DNA of 64,000 bases from Lentzea guizhouensis. Lineage in GTDB: Bacteria; Actinomycetota; Actinomycetes; Mycobacteriales; Pseudonocardiaceae. The DNA lies in the NCBI RefSeq assembly GCF_001701025.1, contig NZ_CP016793.1:9238001-9302000 (forward strand). The letters are read 5' to 3'. Positions within the stretch are counted from its first letter, which is position 1; every line of letters begins with the position of its first letter. Below, piece by piece: positions 26,775-35,452 of the stretch. The notes under the pieces are model-generated. The model saw only the letters and a program-made list of their open reading frames with translations, was not told the DNA's origin and did not search any database. The position numbers and the translations under genes were made by a program.

Positions 26775-27293
26775 CTACGACCGCGCGCAGGCCTCGTAAG
26801 CCTCGTAGGTCCTGCGGTCGAACAGCACGAACCGCACCAGCTCCACCGGCGTGTCCCCGACCGCGTCCCGCACCGCCGCGAGCGCGATCTCCGCCGCCGA
26901 CTCCACCGGCCACCGGTAGATGCCCGTCGAGATCGCCGGGAACGCCACGCTGGCCGCCCCGAGCTCCGCGGTCACCCGCAGCGAGTTGCGGTGGCAGTCG
27001 GCGAGCAGTTCGGAGCGGTCCTGCGAGGCCGACCAGACCGGGCCGACGGTGTGGACGACCCAGCGCGCGGGCAGACGGCCTGCCGTGGTGGCCACCGCCT
27101 GGCCCGTCTTCAGGCCACCGCCGTAGTGGCCCGCGCGGAGCTTGCGGCACTCGGCGAGGATGTCCGGGCCGCCCTTGCGGTGGATCGCGCCGTCCACTCC
27201 CCCGCCGCCGAGCAGGGAGGAGTTGGCGGCGTTCACGATCACGTCGACGTGCTGCTCGGTGATGTCGCCCTGGACGAGCTCGATGGTGGCCAT
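26775..27293 (-). CDS. Macro-domain O-acetyl-ADP-ribose deacetylase (YmdB-like)
   Basis: A 172-residue protein, nearly all one macro domain. Motifs are IELVQGDITEQHVDVIVNAANSS, LLGGGGVDGAIHRKGGPDIL with the ribose-contacting loop, and AFPAISTGIYRWPVESAAEIAL. Members remove acetyl from O-acetyl-ADP-ribose or ADP-ribose from proteins and DNA. It is cytoplasmic and convergent with the LacI gene. Only 7 bases follow the stop of the upstream esterase gene, so the two may be cotranscribed, though no link in function is obvious. Confidence 0.92.
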   Translation of the reverse strand: MATIELVQGDITEQHVDVIVNAANSSLLGGGGVDGAIHRKGGPDILAECRKLRAGHYGGGLKTGQAVATTAGRLPARWVVHTVGPVWSASQDRSELLADCHRNSLRVTAELGAASVAFPAISTGIYRWPVESAAEIALAAVRDAVGDTPVELVRFVLFDRRTYEAYEACARS

Positions 27294-27300
27294 CCCCAGA

Positions 27301-28551
27301 TCATGACAGCGGGCAGGTGGAGACGTCGGCCGGGCGCGGGAGGGTGGCCGAGGCGGGTGGGGTGACGCCGCCGAGCCAGCGTTCGAGGGCTTCGAAGGCC
27401 GAGCGGTGGCACGGGGCCAGGGGGCGCAGGCGGTCCGGGTGGACGTCGACCAGGCCGTCGACGTGGGTGCCCTGCTCGACGCGGAAGTAGCGGTGCAGGC
27501 GGTCGGGGGTCATGGCGGCGTAGACGTCGGAGTCCTGGGAGATGGGCAGCAGGACGTCGTGGGTGCCGTGGACGGTGATGAGCGGGCGGTGGATCTTGCC
27601 CGTCAGCGCGACCGGCTTGATGGCGGGGCCGGCGGTGCGGCGGCGATCGGCGTAGGAGTAGTCGGCGTCGCACGACGGGGTGCCGGGAGCGCAGAACGGG
27701 ACGCCCGCCTCCAGCGCGCCGTCGAAACCGGGGTCGAACTCCTCGCGGTAGATGCGCTGGGTGAGGTCCCAGTAGTAGCGGTAGTGGTAGTCCCACAGGA
27801 ACTCGGTGCCCGCGGGGAAGCCAGCGGCGACCATCTGGGCGTGCGCCTGCGGGTCACCGGCCAGGTAGGCGGGGTAGGCCTTCAGCACGGGTGGCAGGAA
27901 CGTCAGCGGGTTCGGGCCCTTGACCGTCCACAAAGTACCTTCCCAGTCCACACCGCCGTCGTAGAGGTGCGGGCGGTTCTCCAGCTGCCAGCGGACGAGG
28001 TAGCCGCCGTTGGAGATGCCGGTCGCGATGGTGCGCTTGGCGGGACGGCCGTAGCGCTGGGCCACCACGGACTTCGCGGCGATCGTGAGCTGGGTCAGGC
28101 GGTGGTTCCACTCCGCCATGCCGTCGCGGTAGAACTGCGCGCCGGTGTTGCCCTTGTCGGTGGCGGCGAAGGCGTAGCCGCGGGCGAGGACCCAGTCGGA
28201 GATGGCGCGGTCGTTGGCGTACTGCTCGCGCACGCCCGGCGAGCCGGCCACGACGAGGCCGCCGTTCCAGCGGTCGGGCAGGCGCACGACGAACTGGGAG
28301 TCGTGGTTCCAGCCGTGGTTGGTGTTGGTGCGCGAGCTGTCCGGGAAGTAGCCGTCGACCTGGATGCCGGCGACAGGGGTGGGAGCCGGCAGCGCGGCGC
28401 TGGTCAGGCCGGCCCAGTCGGCGGGGTCGGTGATGCCACCCGCCGTGCTGAGATCGGCCAGTCTGAGAAGTTGCTGGTGTTCGGCACCGGGGACGTGCAG
28501 CGCCGGGGCCGGGGTGAGCAGCGATGCGACGAGCGCCAGAGGCAGCAACAT
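27301..28551 (-). CDS. Secreted alpha/beta hydrolase, tannase/feruloyl-esterase-like
   Basis: A 416-residue protein with a short signal peptide (LLPLALVASLLTPAPA). The nucleophile elbow is TIATGISNGGYLVRW (G-I-S-N-G-G). ATDKGNTGAQFYRDG and a late TVHGTHDVLLPISQDSDVY supply loops typical of tannase/hydroxybutyrate-oligomer hydrolase relatives, and the His is probably in VEQGTHVDGLVDVHPD. Cys pairs (VPFCAPGTPSCDADY, APCHRS) suggest disulphides outside the cell. The substrate is likely an ester of a plant phenolic or polyester, but this is not certain. Confidence 0.7.
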   Translation of the reverse strand: MLLPLALVASLLTPAPALHVPGAEHQQLLRLADLSTAGGITDPADWAGLTSAALPAPTPVAGIQVDGYFPDSSRTNTNHGWNHDSQFVVRLPDRWNGGLVVAGSPGVREQYANDRAISDWVLARGYAFAATDKGNTGAQFYRDGMAEWNHRLTQLTIAAKSVVAQRYGRPAKRTIATGISNGGYLVRWQLENRPHLYDGGVDWEGTLWTVKGPNPLTFLPPVLKAYPAYLAGDPQAHAQMVAAGFPAGTEFLWDYHYRYYWDLTQRIYREEFDPGFDGALEAGVPFCAPGTPSCDADYSYADRRRTAGPAIKPVALTGKIHRPLITVHGTHDVLLPISQDSDVYAAMTPDRLHRYFRVEQGTHVDGLVDVHPDRLRPLAPCHRSAFEALERWLGGVTPPASATLPRPADVSTCPLS

Positions 28552-28562
28552 AGCTGGTCAAG

Positions 28563-28937
28563 CTAGCTGCGGCTGGTCCTCGGCAACATGGTTGCCTCCC
28601 ACACAAGCCCTGCTTTGAAAGTGGTGAAGCCGAACAGGTCCAGCACCCGGCGCACCGGTGGCGGCGTGCTGCGCAGGTCGAACTCCTTGCCGTTGTAGTG
28701 GCTGGCGCACAGCAGCAACAGCAGGATTCTGAGCCCGCTGGCGGACAGGAACGTCACCTCGGCCATGTCGATCGTCACGCGCTCGGTGCCGGCGTCGGCG
28801 ATGCCCGGCAACACGGCGGCGAAGAACATGTCGCAGGTGGTCACGTCGACCTCACCGCGGCACAGCACCACGAACCGCGTGCCCTCCCGCCGGGTGCGGA
28901 TGGTGAACGGGCTCGCGTCATACGCTTCTGCGGACAT
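28563..28937 (-). CDS. STAS-domain anti-sigma factor antagonist
   Basis: A 124-residue protein with a STAS fold: FVVLCRGEVDVTTCDMFFAAVLPGI, then TIDMAEVTFLSASGLRILLLLL. The Ser in FLSASGL is at the place phosphorylated by anti-sigma kinases in SpoIIAA/RsbV. ARHILDLFG-like VRRVLDLFGFTTF closes it. It would release a sigma factor by binding the anti-sigma protein in a phosphorylation-dependent way. No kinase or sigma gene is beside it. It lies 11 bases upstream of the esterase gene on the same strand. Confidence 0.88.
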   Translation of the reverse strand: MSAEAYDASPFTIRTRREGTRFVVLCRGEVDVTTCDMFFAAVLPGIADAGTERVTIDMAEVTFLSASGLRILLLLLCASHYNGKEFDLRSTPPPVRRVLDLFGFTTFKAGLVWEATMLPRTSRS

Positions 28938-29023
28938 CGGGAACCTCCGGCTCCCACCTCACCGCAGCATGTTGTCCTCCGATAGCAGCGGAAACGAACG
29001 CCCGACCGGAAAAACGAAGGATC

Positions 29024-29923
29024 TCAGCCCGACCTCAAGGTCTGCGACGGCGAGACGCCGTAGGCGGTTCGGTAGTGGGCGGCGAAGACGCTCGGACGGG
29101 CGTACCCCCACCGTGCGGCGATCTCGGTGACGGTGCCGTTCGACCGCTGCAGGTCGACGTGCGCCTGGGCCAGCCGGACGCGCCGGATGTAGGCCATCGG
29201 GGTGGTGTCGAGGTGCCGGCGGAAGGCGAGCTGGATCGCCCGGACGGACACGCGGGCCGCGCGCGCGATGTCGGCGGCGGTGATGTCCCGCGCGGCCTCG
29301 GACTCGATGAACGCGATGGCGCGCTTCAGCGCGTGCGGACGTACCTGCTCCGTCGCGTAGTCCACGACGGTGACGTGCGGGAACGTCGCGAGCGTCATGG
29401 ACACGAGCAGGTGTGTCGCGTTTCCGACGACCAACGGTTCGTCTGCGAACACAGGCAGCACTTCGTCGCGCAGGTGCGCACACGTGGACCGCCAGCGCAC
29501 GGCTCGTTCCGGCGACACGGGCTGACAGCCGGTGAACCGGACGTCCTCGGCGACCTGGTCGACCACCGACTGGTTCAGGATGACCATCTCGACCTGCGGA
29601 CTGTCGAGCGTCGCGGCGTAGGGCTGGTCCGGCGCGGCGACCCGGAACGCGTCGCCCGGCCCGAGGAACCGCTCCTGGCCCTCCGACCGCAGCCGCAGCC
29701 TGCCCGCCTCCAGGTACCCGAACGCGTTGACCTGCAACGGCTCGACCGTCGCGGCCAGCCCGTAGACGCCGCCCAGCCGATCGAACCGCACGGCACCCGC
29801 CGCGCGCGACGCCATCCACAGCCGGGTCGGCTCGTCGCCCCGGTCGAAGCGCATCTTCGCGTACGCCGCGCTCAGCACCTCTCGCGCCGCGTCCAGGTCC
29901 GTCACCTCAACGACCCGTTCCAC
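29024..29923 (-). CDS. AraC-family transcriptional regulator
   Basis: A 299-residue protein if it begins at GTG 29923. A longer frame exists, but residues before this point look random. The N-terminal cupin-like half (FGYLEAGRLRLRSEGQERFLGPGDAFRVAAPDQPYAA) binds an effector. The C-terminal double helix-turn-helix is ITAADIARAARVSVRAIQLAFRRHLDTTPMAYIRRVRLAQAHVDLQRSN..TVTEIAARWGYARPSVFAAHYRTAYGVSPSQTLR. GGAGGAGG is found somewhat far upstream (about 15 bases). No target is evident nearby. Confidence 0.88.
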   Translation of the reverse strand: MERVVEVTDLDAAREVLSAAYAKMRFDRGDEPTRLWMASRAAGAVRFDRLGGVYGLAATVEPLQVNAFGYLEAGRLRLRSEGQERFLGPGDAFRVAAPDQPYAATLDSPQVEMVILNQSVVDQVAEDVRFTGCQPVSPERAVRWRSTCAHLRDEVLPVFADEPLVVGNATHLLVSMTLATFPHVTVVDYATEQVRPHALKRAIAFIESEAARDITAADIARAARVSVRAIQLAFRRHLDTTPMAYIRRVRLAQAHVDLQRSNGTVTEIAARWGYARPSVFAAHYRTAYGVSPSQTLRSG

Positions 29924-30096
29924 CTGCTGAACGATCCTCGTCCTCCTCCCCCGTGTCCATCGGCGGTCGGCCGCAGTCGCTCCCCCGACCAGCCCATCGG
30001 ATGCCGGCGCGTCGATGGTGCAACACGGGCGGGTGGTACCGCGAGGGGCCGGAAGGGGGATGAGGCGCTCTCGACCACCCGAGAGCGCCTCCCCGA

Positions 30097-30972
30097 TCAG
30101 ACGCGGACGAGCGCGGCCAGTGCGGCCTGGCCGTCCTGGTTCAGGTGGAACACCGCTTCCGGGCCCTCCTGACCCGGTGCCAGCGCGTCGAACCCGCGCA
30201 GGAACGGCGTTCCCGCCTCGCACAGCGCGTGCCCCTCGAACGCGGGCCGGGGAACACCGGGCTGGGCGAACGGGCTCACGTACTGGACGTTGACGCCACG
30301 CGCGGCGGCGACGGCGGAGCGCAGGGTGCCGTCGATGCCGTCCGCGACCTGGTTGCCCTCACGGCGTTCGGCGGTGGTGAGGACGCCGTCGCCGCAGATC
30401 GGGTCGAGGGTGGCGCCGTCAGGGTTGTCCGAAGTGGACACCTGGCGGCCGTGGCCCACCACGACGACGCGCGCGTACGGGCTGCGGACGTGGATCTCCC
30501 GGATCAGGGCCGTCACGTTCTGGCCCATGGCGGGCAGCTTCGCGAGGATCCCCGCGGTCGGGGCGCCGGTGCAGTCGGCCTGCACGCACAGGCTTCCGCA
30601 CGAGGAGTAGTCGATGTCGTTGGTGCCGACGGTGAGCAGGACCAGGTCGGTGCCGGGCCGCAGGGAGTCCAGCTGGGCCGGGCGGTCCTTGAACGGGCGG
30701 GCCAGGTCGGCGGTGGCGGCTCCGCTGCAGGTCGCGTTGGTGAACGAGGCCAGGCGGTGCTGGGAGCGCAGCCGAGCGGCGACCAGCTCGCCGTAGGAGT
30801 TGGCGCTGCGCCAACAGTTCCCGGCGGTGCCGTCGTGGTACGCGCCGGCGCCGGTGCCCGAGGCGTAGGAGTCCCCGAGTGCCACGACGTCGAGCGAGCG
30901 GGTGGCGTGGGCGGCCGGTGCGATGCCCAGTGCTGCCAGGACGACGGTGGCGAGGACGAGCGTTCTTCTCAC
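30097..30972 (-). CDS. Secreted SGNH/GDSL hydrolase
   Basis: A 291-residue protein from GTG 30972, chosen because a signal peptide starts there (RRTLVLATVVLAALGIAPAAHA) after a G-rich ribosome site. Block I is VVALGDSYASGTGAG with the catalytic Ser. Block III is LLTVGTNDIDYSS with the Asn. Block V is VFHLNQDGQAALA with the His. Six or more Cys (NATCSGA, CGSLCVQADC, DPICGDG, ALCEAG) suggest disulphides, as in streptomycete lipases of this family. It probably cuts lipid or acyl esters outside the cell. Confidence 0.87.
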   Translation of the reverse strand: MRRTLVLATVVLAALGIAPAAHATRSLDVVALGDSYASGTGAGAYHDGTAGNCWRSANSYGELVAARLRSQHRLASFTNATCSGAATADLARPFKDRPAQLDSLRPGTDLVLLTVGTNDIDYSSCGSLCVQADCTGAPTAGILAKLPAMGQNVTALIREIHVRSPYARVVVVGHGRQVSTSDNPDGATLDPICGDGVLTTAERREGNQVADGIDGTLRSAVAAARGVNVQYVSPFAQPGVPRPAFEGHALCEAGTPFLRGFDALAPGQEGPEAVFHLNQDGQAALAALVRV

Positions 30973-31030
30973 TTCAACCCCCCGAGTTGATGTTGTTCCT
31001 CCATCCTGCCGAAGACGCGTGCGGTGGCGG

Positions 31031-31058
31031 CGGGGTTGCCCGCTGACGGGCAACCCCG
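31031..31058 (-). terminator. Stem-loop after adenosine deaminase gene
   Basis: CGGGGTTGCCCG (31031-31042), loop CTGA, then CGGGCAACCCCG (31047-31058): a perfect 12-bp stem 19 bases past the stop of the minus-strand deaminase gene. Confidence 0.7.
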
Positions 31059-31076
31059 TTCGCACCGAAGGACAGT

Positions 31077-32078
31077 TCAGACCGCGGCGAGCACGCCCGC
31101 GATCTCGTCGAGCAGCTGAGTCTTGCGGCTGTTGGGCAGGAACGAGGCCAACACGGCGTTTTCGGCCAACCTGGCGACCTCGGCGTGGGTGAGGTCCACA
31201 GCGGACGCGACGGCCAGGTACTCGCCCTCCAGCGTGGCGCCGAAGAACGGCGGGTCGTCGGTGTTGAGCGTGACGACCAGGCCGGAGTCGAGCATCTGCC
31301 GCACGGGGTGCGCCTCGATCGAGGCGACCTGCCGGGTGCGGACGTTCGAGGTCGGGCACACCTCCAGCGGAATGCCCTTGAGCGCCAGGTGTTCGAGCAG
31401 CGCCGGGTCCCGCACGCAGCTGGTGCCGTGACCGATCCGCTCGGCCTTCAGGTCCTTGACCGCCGACCAGACCGTCTCCGGCCCGGTGGTCTCACCGGCG
31501 TGCGGGACGCTGTGCAGACCGGCTTCGACCGCCGCGTCGAAGAAGGGCGCGAACTGGGTGCGGCCGACGCCCTCCTCGGGACCGGCCAGGCCGAACGACA
31601 CCAGGCCGTCCGGCCGCTGCAGCGCCACCGCCAGCGTCTCGCGCGCCGCCACCAGGCCCTTCTCGCCGGGGATGTCGAAGCACCAGGCCAGTTCCACGCC
31701 CAGCGCGGCCGCTTCGGCACGGCCGGTGGCGAGGCCGGCGAGCAGCTCGTCCACCGGCATCCCGTCGGTCAGGTGGTTGTAGGGCGTGACGGTGACCTCG
31801 GCGTACGGGGCGTTCTGCGCGGCCAGCGACCGGGCCAGGCCGACGACGAGGGTGTGGATGTCGCGGCGGTCCTCCAGCATCGACTGGACGGCCCAGTAGA
31901 CCTTCAGGAAGTGGTCGAAGTCGCGGAAGATGTAGAAGCGCTCCAGCTCGGCGCGGTCGGTGGGCACGCCGGCCTCCGGGTGGCGGCGCGCGAGCTCCAG
32001 GACGGTGTCGATGCCGGCGGAGCCGACGAGGTGGACGTGCAGCTCCACTTTGGGCAGAGCGTGGATGAACGAACGCAT
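31077..32078 (-). CDS. add: Adenosine deaminase
   Basis: A 333-residue protein of normal family length. Zinc and catalytic motifs are in order: PKVELHVHLVGS (HxH), VPHAGETTG (His and catalytic Glu), ERIGHGTSC (His), and VVTLNTDDPPFFG (zinc Asp pair). CPTSNVRTR precedes the last. It turns adenosine (or deoxyadenosine) into inosine in purine salvage, in the cytoplasm. Several actinomycete paralogs act on other purine derivatives, so the exact substrate may vary. A stable terminator follows. Confidence 0.9.
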   Translation of the reverse strand: MRSFIHALPKVELHVHLVGSAGIDTVLELARRHPEAGVPTDRAELERFYIFRDFDHFLKVYWAVQSMLEDRRDIHTLVVGLARSLAAQNAPYAEVTVTPYNHLTDGMPVDELLAGLATGRAEAAALGVELAWCFDIPGEKGLVAARETLAVALQRPDGLVSFGLAGPEEGVGRTQFAPFFDAAVEAGLHSVPHAGETTGPETVWSAVKDLKAERIGHGTSCVRDPALLEHLALKGIPLEVCPTSNVRTRQVASIEAHPVRQMLDSGLVVTLNTDDPPFFGATLEGEYLAVASAVDLTHAEVARLAENAVLASFLPNSRKTQLLDEIAGVLAAV

Positions 32079-32276
32079 GGCGAAGCTCCCTGCGGAGAAG
32101 AGGTGAGAGGTGTCGGCAGGAACGCGCGGGCGACTCAGGGAGCGAGGTCGCCGCGTTCGGTGTCAGCGCCGTAGAGCGGCAGCTTGAAGTCCGGCACGAC
32201 CTCCAACCTAGCCAGGTGTCCGCGCGGTCCGCAATGCGGTGGACGGCGGTGCGGTCGCGCTGCAACCCTGGCGCGT

Positions 32277-32756
32277 GTGAAGGCCGAGGACGTGCTCGAG
32301 ATCTTGCAGGTTCTGAGCGACGTGGACGTGTGGATCGGCGGCGGCTGGGGCATCGACGCGTTGGTCGGCATGCAGACGCGGTTGCACGGCGACCTCGACC
32401 TCATGCACCGCCTTGACCAGGAACCGCTCGTCGTCGAGGCGCTGGCACGGGCCGGGTTCGCCGAGACGTTGTCGTGGCGGCCGGTGCGGTTCGTCGTGAG
32501 CGACGGCTGGCGCGAGGTCGACCTACATCCCTTGCGGTTCGCCGCCGACGGCAGCGCCGTGCAGTCCTCGCTGACCGACGAGCCGTTCCGCTACCCGGCG
32601 GACTGCTTCGTCACCGGCACGATCGCGGGCCGGACCGTGCCCTGTCTGTCCGCCGCCCAGCAGGTCTACTTCCACCAGGGCTATGAGCCGCGCGAACGGG
32701 ACCTGCACGACATGGCGCGGCTGCGGCAGGCGTTCGGCGTTGCCACGCACTTCTGA
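32277..32756 (+). CDS. Lnu/aminoglycoside-type nucleotidyltransferase
   Basis: A 159-residue protein from GTG 32277 (VKAEDVLEIL). WIGGGWGIDALVGMQTRLHGDLDLMHR carries the polymerase-beta-like GG..D.D pattern of lincosamide nucleotidyltransferases. WREVDLHPLRF gives the third Asp, and GRTVPCLSAAQQVYFHQGYEPRERDLHDMARL matches the family end. LinA/LnuA enzymes transfer AMP to a hydroxyl of lincosamides. Actinomycete relatives may act on other small molecules or be self-protection genes. The ribosome site is weak. Confidence 0.8.
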   Translation: MKAEDVLEILQVLSDVDVWIGGGWGIDALVGMQTRLHGDLDLMHRLDQEPLVVEALARAGFAETLSWRPVRFVVSDGWREVDLHPLRFAADGSAVQSSLTDEPFRYPADCFVTGTIAGRTVPCLSAAQQVYFHQGYEPRERDLHDMARLRQAFGVATHF

Positions 32757-32790
32757 AAACCGGTTGGCACCCGTGGTTGGCGTGGGTCGG

Positions 32791-33165
32791 GTGAAGGGAT
32801 TCAACCCGAGCTTCGGGCCTGACACCGCCCGCACCTACGACAACTCATCCCGCGGCGACGAGGCGGGCACGGTCCGCTTCCTCGCCACGTTCGGCAAGAC
32901 CGCCTTGGAGCTCGCCATCGGCACCGGGCGCACGTACCCGTTGGTGTGCCTGGTCCACAGCACCATCACGAACCTGCTCACCCAGGACGACCAGGTGCGC
33001 TGCTTCGAGAACGCGGCACGGCGGCGCAACCGGTTCATCGACGTGGAGGCGGTCGAGGGGCGCATCGCCGGGCTGCGGCTGCGGGACCGGTGGGGCGGGC
33101 GGAACGGCGAGCCGTTCGAGGCGGGCAGCACCAGGCACGTCAGCGTCTACGAGCACTCGGAATAG
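32791..33165 (+). pseudogene. Internally deleted class I SAM-dependent methyltransferase
   Basis: The frame has DTARTYDNSSRGDEAGTVRFL and motif I (ALELAIGTGR), then jumps straight to TYPLVCLVHSTITNLLTQDDQVRCFENAARR, which in the family lies some 40 residues later. It then jumps again to EPFEAGSTRHVSVYE, the family C-terminal part. Motif II (the acidic SAM-binding strand) and the strand after ENAA are missing, all without breaking frame. At about 124 residues against the usual 240-250 it should not bind SAM. It overlaps the convergent lipoprotein gene by 19 bases. Confidence 0.6.
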
Positions 33166-34688
33166 CGGTCGGCACCGCAGAACTCCCGCTGCGTGCCGTC
33201 CGGGAACAGCACGGTGGGGCCGTTGGCCTCGACCTTCGCCGACAGCGTGCCGCCGGCCGGGACCGCGGGGTCGGTGGACTCGGTGACGTCGGCCGTCCTG
33301 GTGCCGCCCGCGGTGATGCCGACGTGGCGGAACTTGATCAGGAACTGCTGGGGGTTCGCCACCTTGAAGTCGGAGTAGCGGATCTCGCCGCCGCCGGTGT
33401 CGTCGATGGTGATCGAGGTGCCGAGAATGCCTTGCCACGCACCACCTTTCGGTACCGGGTGGTTCGTGGCGGGGCGCGCGGTGGGTGATCCGCTGCGCCA
33501 GACGCGGGCCGGGCCGTCACCCTCCGGCAGGTTCACCAGCAGGCCCAGCCCGCCGTCGCTGAGGTGGTCCACCGGGCCGGTGCCCTCGAAGCCGTTGTCC
33601 CGCACGGGCATCTTCGTCCACGTCAGGCCGTCCGGTGAGGTCCACACCGCCGCGTCGGCACGGGTGGCGCCGAGCGCCAGGAACCCGCTCTGCCACTTGA
33701 CCACGTGATCGACGCGCCGTTGCGGCTTGGGCACGACACCGGCATCGGGCAGCTTGCCGGGGTCGATGTCGGCGAGCTGGGTCCACGACGACTCGCCGGC
33801 ACGCCGGTACCAGCCGGTGAGGCCGGTGTCGGAGTCCTCGGGGTTGTCCGGGTTGTTCAGCGAGCCGAACAGGACGGTCGTGCCGTTGTTGTGCTGTGCG
33901 GCCGTGAGCCTGTCGTGGTGCTGACCGTCCGGCGGGTCGGGCAGCTCGTCTCCCGCTGCCCTCCAGTCACGCCCGTCGGCCGACTCGAACAGCAACTCGG
34001 CCCGCCGCTCCGGCCGCCCGCTCGACGGCATCGCGCCGTACACCAGGAACCCGGTGTCGGTGGCGAGCACGCGGGGCAGGTAGCCGGTGTACACCTGCTG
34101 GGTGGTCAGCACGACCGGGTCGCCGAACTCCCTGCCGTCCGGCGAGAACCACAGCCGCAGGCCCTTGACCTTGTCGCCCATCCGGTAGTTGGCGAAGCCC
34201 ACGACGACCACGCCGCGCGGTCCGGCGCCGATCGAGGTCGGCTTGTCGGTGAAGACCCCGCCGGGCAGCTCCAGCTTCGTCCAGACACCGCCTTCCGAGG
34301 TGAGCAGGACGGGCCGGACACCGGTGTGGCCCAGCACGTACGCGTGGTCACCGCGGGCCGCGGCGGCGTCGCCCCAGGCGAGGTCGCCGATGTCCGGCGG
34401 GATGACCTCGCGCCAGGTCTGCCCGTCGGCCGACATGTGCAGCACGGCGGGTGTGTTGTTGACCCGGCCCTCGTCGTTGGGCGGTGCGGGCTCGGTGTAG
34501 CTGCCCGCGATCACGAACCCGCCGTTCCAGCCGACGGCGCCGTGGATGGAGTCCAGGCGGGCGTGCGGCAGGGTCGGCACGGTCTGCCGGGTCCAGGTGG
34601 GCGGGGTGAACTCGGGTGGCGGTGGTGGCGACGAGCAGGCGGCGAGCAGCAACATGGCGGCCAGAACCAGTCTCAGCACGGTTTCCAC
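33147..34688 (-). CDS. Lipoprotein with beta-propeller-like repeats, function unknown
   Basis: About 513 residues. The lipobox LLLAAC follows a short hydrophobic stretch, then a Pro-rich linker (SSPPPPPEFTPP), so it is anchored outside the membrane. The body has repeated blades with HMSADGQTWREV, WFSPDGREFGDP, FESADGRDWRAAG and WTSPDGLTWTKM, an Asp-Gly..W pattern of BNR/sialidase-type propellers. A C-terminal domain of strands ends in FCGADRYSECS. GTG 34688 was chosen because it gives a compact signal peptide; it overlaps the stop of the preceding gene. It is the third gene of a small operon of exported or unknown proteins. Confidence 0.65.
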   Translation of the reverse strand: METVLRLVLAAMLLLAACSSPPPPPEFTPPTWTRQTVPTLPHARLDSIHGAVGWNGGFVIAGSYTEPAPPNDEGRVNNTPAVLHMSADGQTWREVIPPDIGDLAWGDAAAARGDHAYVLGHTGVRPVLLTSEGGVWTKLELPGGVFTDKPTSIGAGPRGVVVVGFANYRMGDKVKGLRLWFSPDGREFGDPVVLTTQQVYTGYLPRVLATDTGFLVYGAMPSSGRPERRAELLFESADGRDWRAAGDELPDPPDGQHHDRLTAAQHNNGTTVLFGSLNNPDNPEDSDTGLTGWYRRAGESSWTQLADIDPGKLPDAGVVPKPQRRVDHVVKWQSGFLALGATRADAAVWTSPDGLTWTKMPVRDNGFEGTGPVDHLSDGGLGLLVNLPEGDGPARVWRSGSPTARPATNHPVPKGGAWQGILGTSITIDDTGGGEIRYSDFKVANPQQFLIKFRHVGITAGGTRTADVTESTDPAVPAGGTLSAKVEANGPTVLFPDGTQREFCGADRYSECS

Positions 34689-35452
34689 ACGTTCTGCGCC
34701 TCGTAGTCGCACCACTGCTCGGCGGCCGTGGTCGCCGTGATGCGAAACGGTTTGCCCTTGTCGTCGAGCTGGAACTCGCCCGTGGACGTTCCGGAGGTCC
34801 AGCGCACCAACAGCCTGAACTCGACCTCCTCGGCCGGGGAGTTCACTCGTACGACCAGCTGTTCCACGTCAGTCGGGTCGATCTTGAACGGGAAGTCGTT
34901 CGCGGCGACCTGCTGCCCGTTCTCCTGTCCCTGGGTCGGTTTCACGGCGGGCGGGTCAGCGGACAGGTCCACGGCGAAGTACCGCGACGGCACGTCACTG
35001 GCACATCGGTTCGGCAGGTACAGCCCGGGAACGGCGGGCTTGCGCCTGACCACCTGGACCCGCATCGACTGCAGCACCACCGAAGCCCGCGACAGGCCCT
35101 GCAGGGTCGCGACGACCTCGCCGCCGGTCGCCGCGACGCCGCCAGGGGCGTTGGTGTGCGGAATCGTCGACTGGTTCTGGTCGGGTACGACGTTGCCGGT
35201 GCCGCACCTGGTCGAGCCGAACGACACGGAGGCGGCCAGCGGGTCACCGACCGGCTGCTCGTCCGGCTCGCGGACCAGCCACACGATCACAGCGGCCGCC
35301 GCCAGCACCACCACGAGGGTCAGGGCCAGCAGGACCACCGTGCGGCGGTCACGGCCGTGCACCGTGACCTGGTCGATCCTGTTGCCCTGCACGACGTTGC
35401 CCTCGACGTCGCCCACCTGCACGGTTGGCTTGTCGTCGTGCCCGGAGCTCAC
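34673..35452 (-). CDS. Membrane-anchored protein with large extracellular domain
   Basis: A 259-residue protein. GTG 35452 overlaps the stop of the SnoaL-like gene (GTGA). The N-terminus (VQVGDVEGNVVQGNRIDQVTV) is a hydrophilic cytoplasmic part that looks like a few turns of a repeated strand. TVVLLALTLVVVLAAAAVIVWLV near residues 40-62 is one membrane helix, and the remaining 190 residues lie outside. Three Cys (TRCGTG, PNRCASD, QWCDYE) may pair. I do not recognise the family. Confidence 0.6.
   Translation of the reverse strand: MSSGHDDKPTVQVGDVEGNVVQGNRIDQVTVHGRDRRTVVLLALTLVVVLAAAAVIVWLVREPDEQPVGDPLAASVSFGSTRCGTGNVVPDQNQSTIPHTNAPGGVAATGGEVVATLQGLSRASVVLQSMRVQVVRRKPAVPGLYLPNRCASDVPSRYFAVDLSADPPAVKPTQGQENGQQVAANDFPFKIDPTDVEQLVVRVNSPAEEVEFRLLVRWTSGTSTGEFQLDDKGKPFRITATTAAEQWCDYEAQNVWKPC

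Noticed and set aside
29924..30223. Longer N-terminus of the AraC regulator
   Set aside because: The extra 100 residues are Gly/Arg/Pro-rich and unlike the family; GTG 29923 starts at the conserved part.
30973..31359. Longer N-terminus of the SGNH hydrolase
   Set aside because: It reads through the deaminase gene end and the terminator in antisense; the signal peptide begins at 30972.
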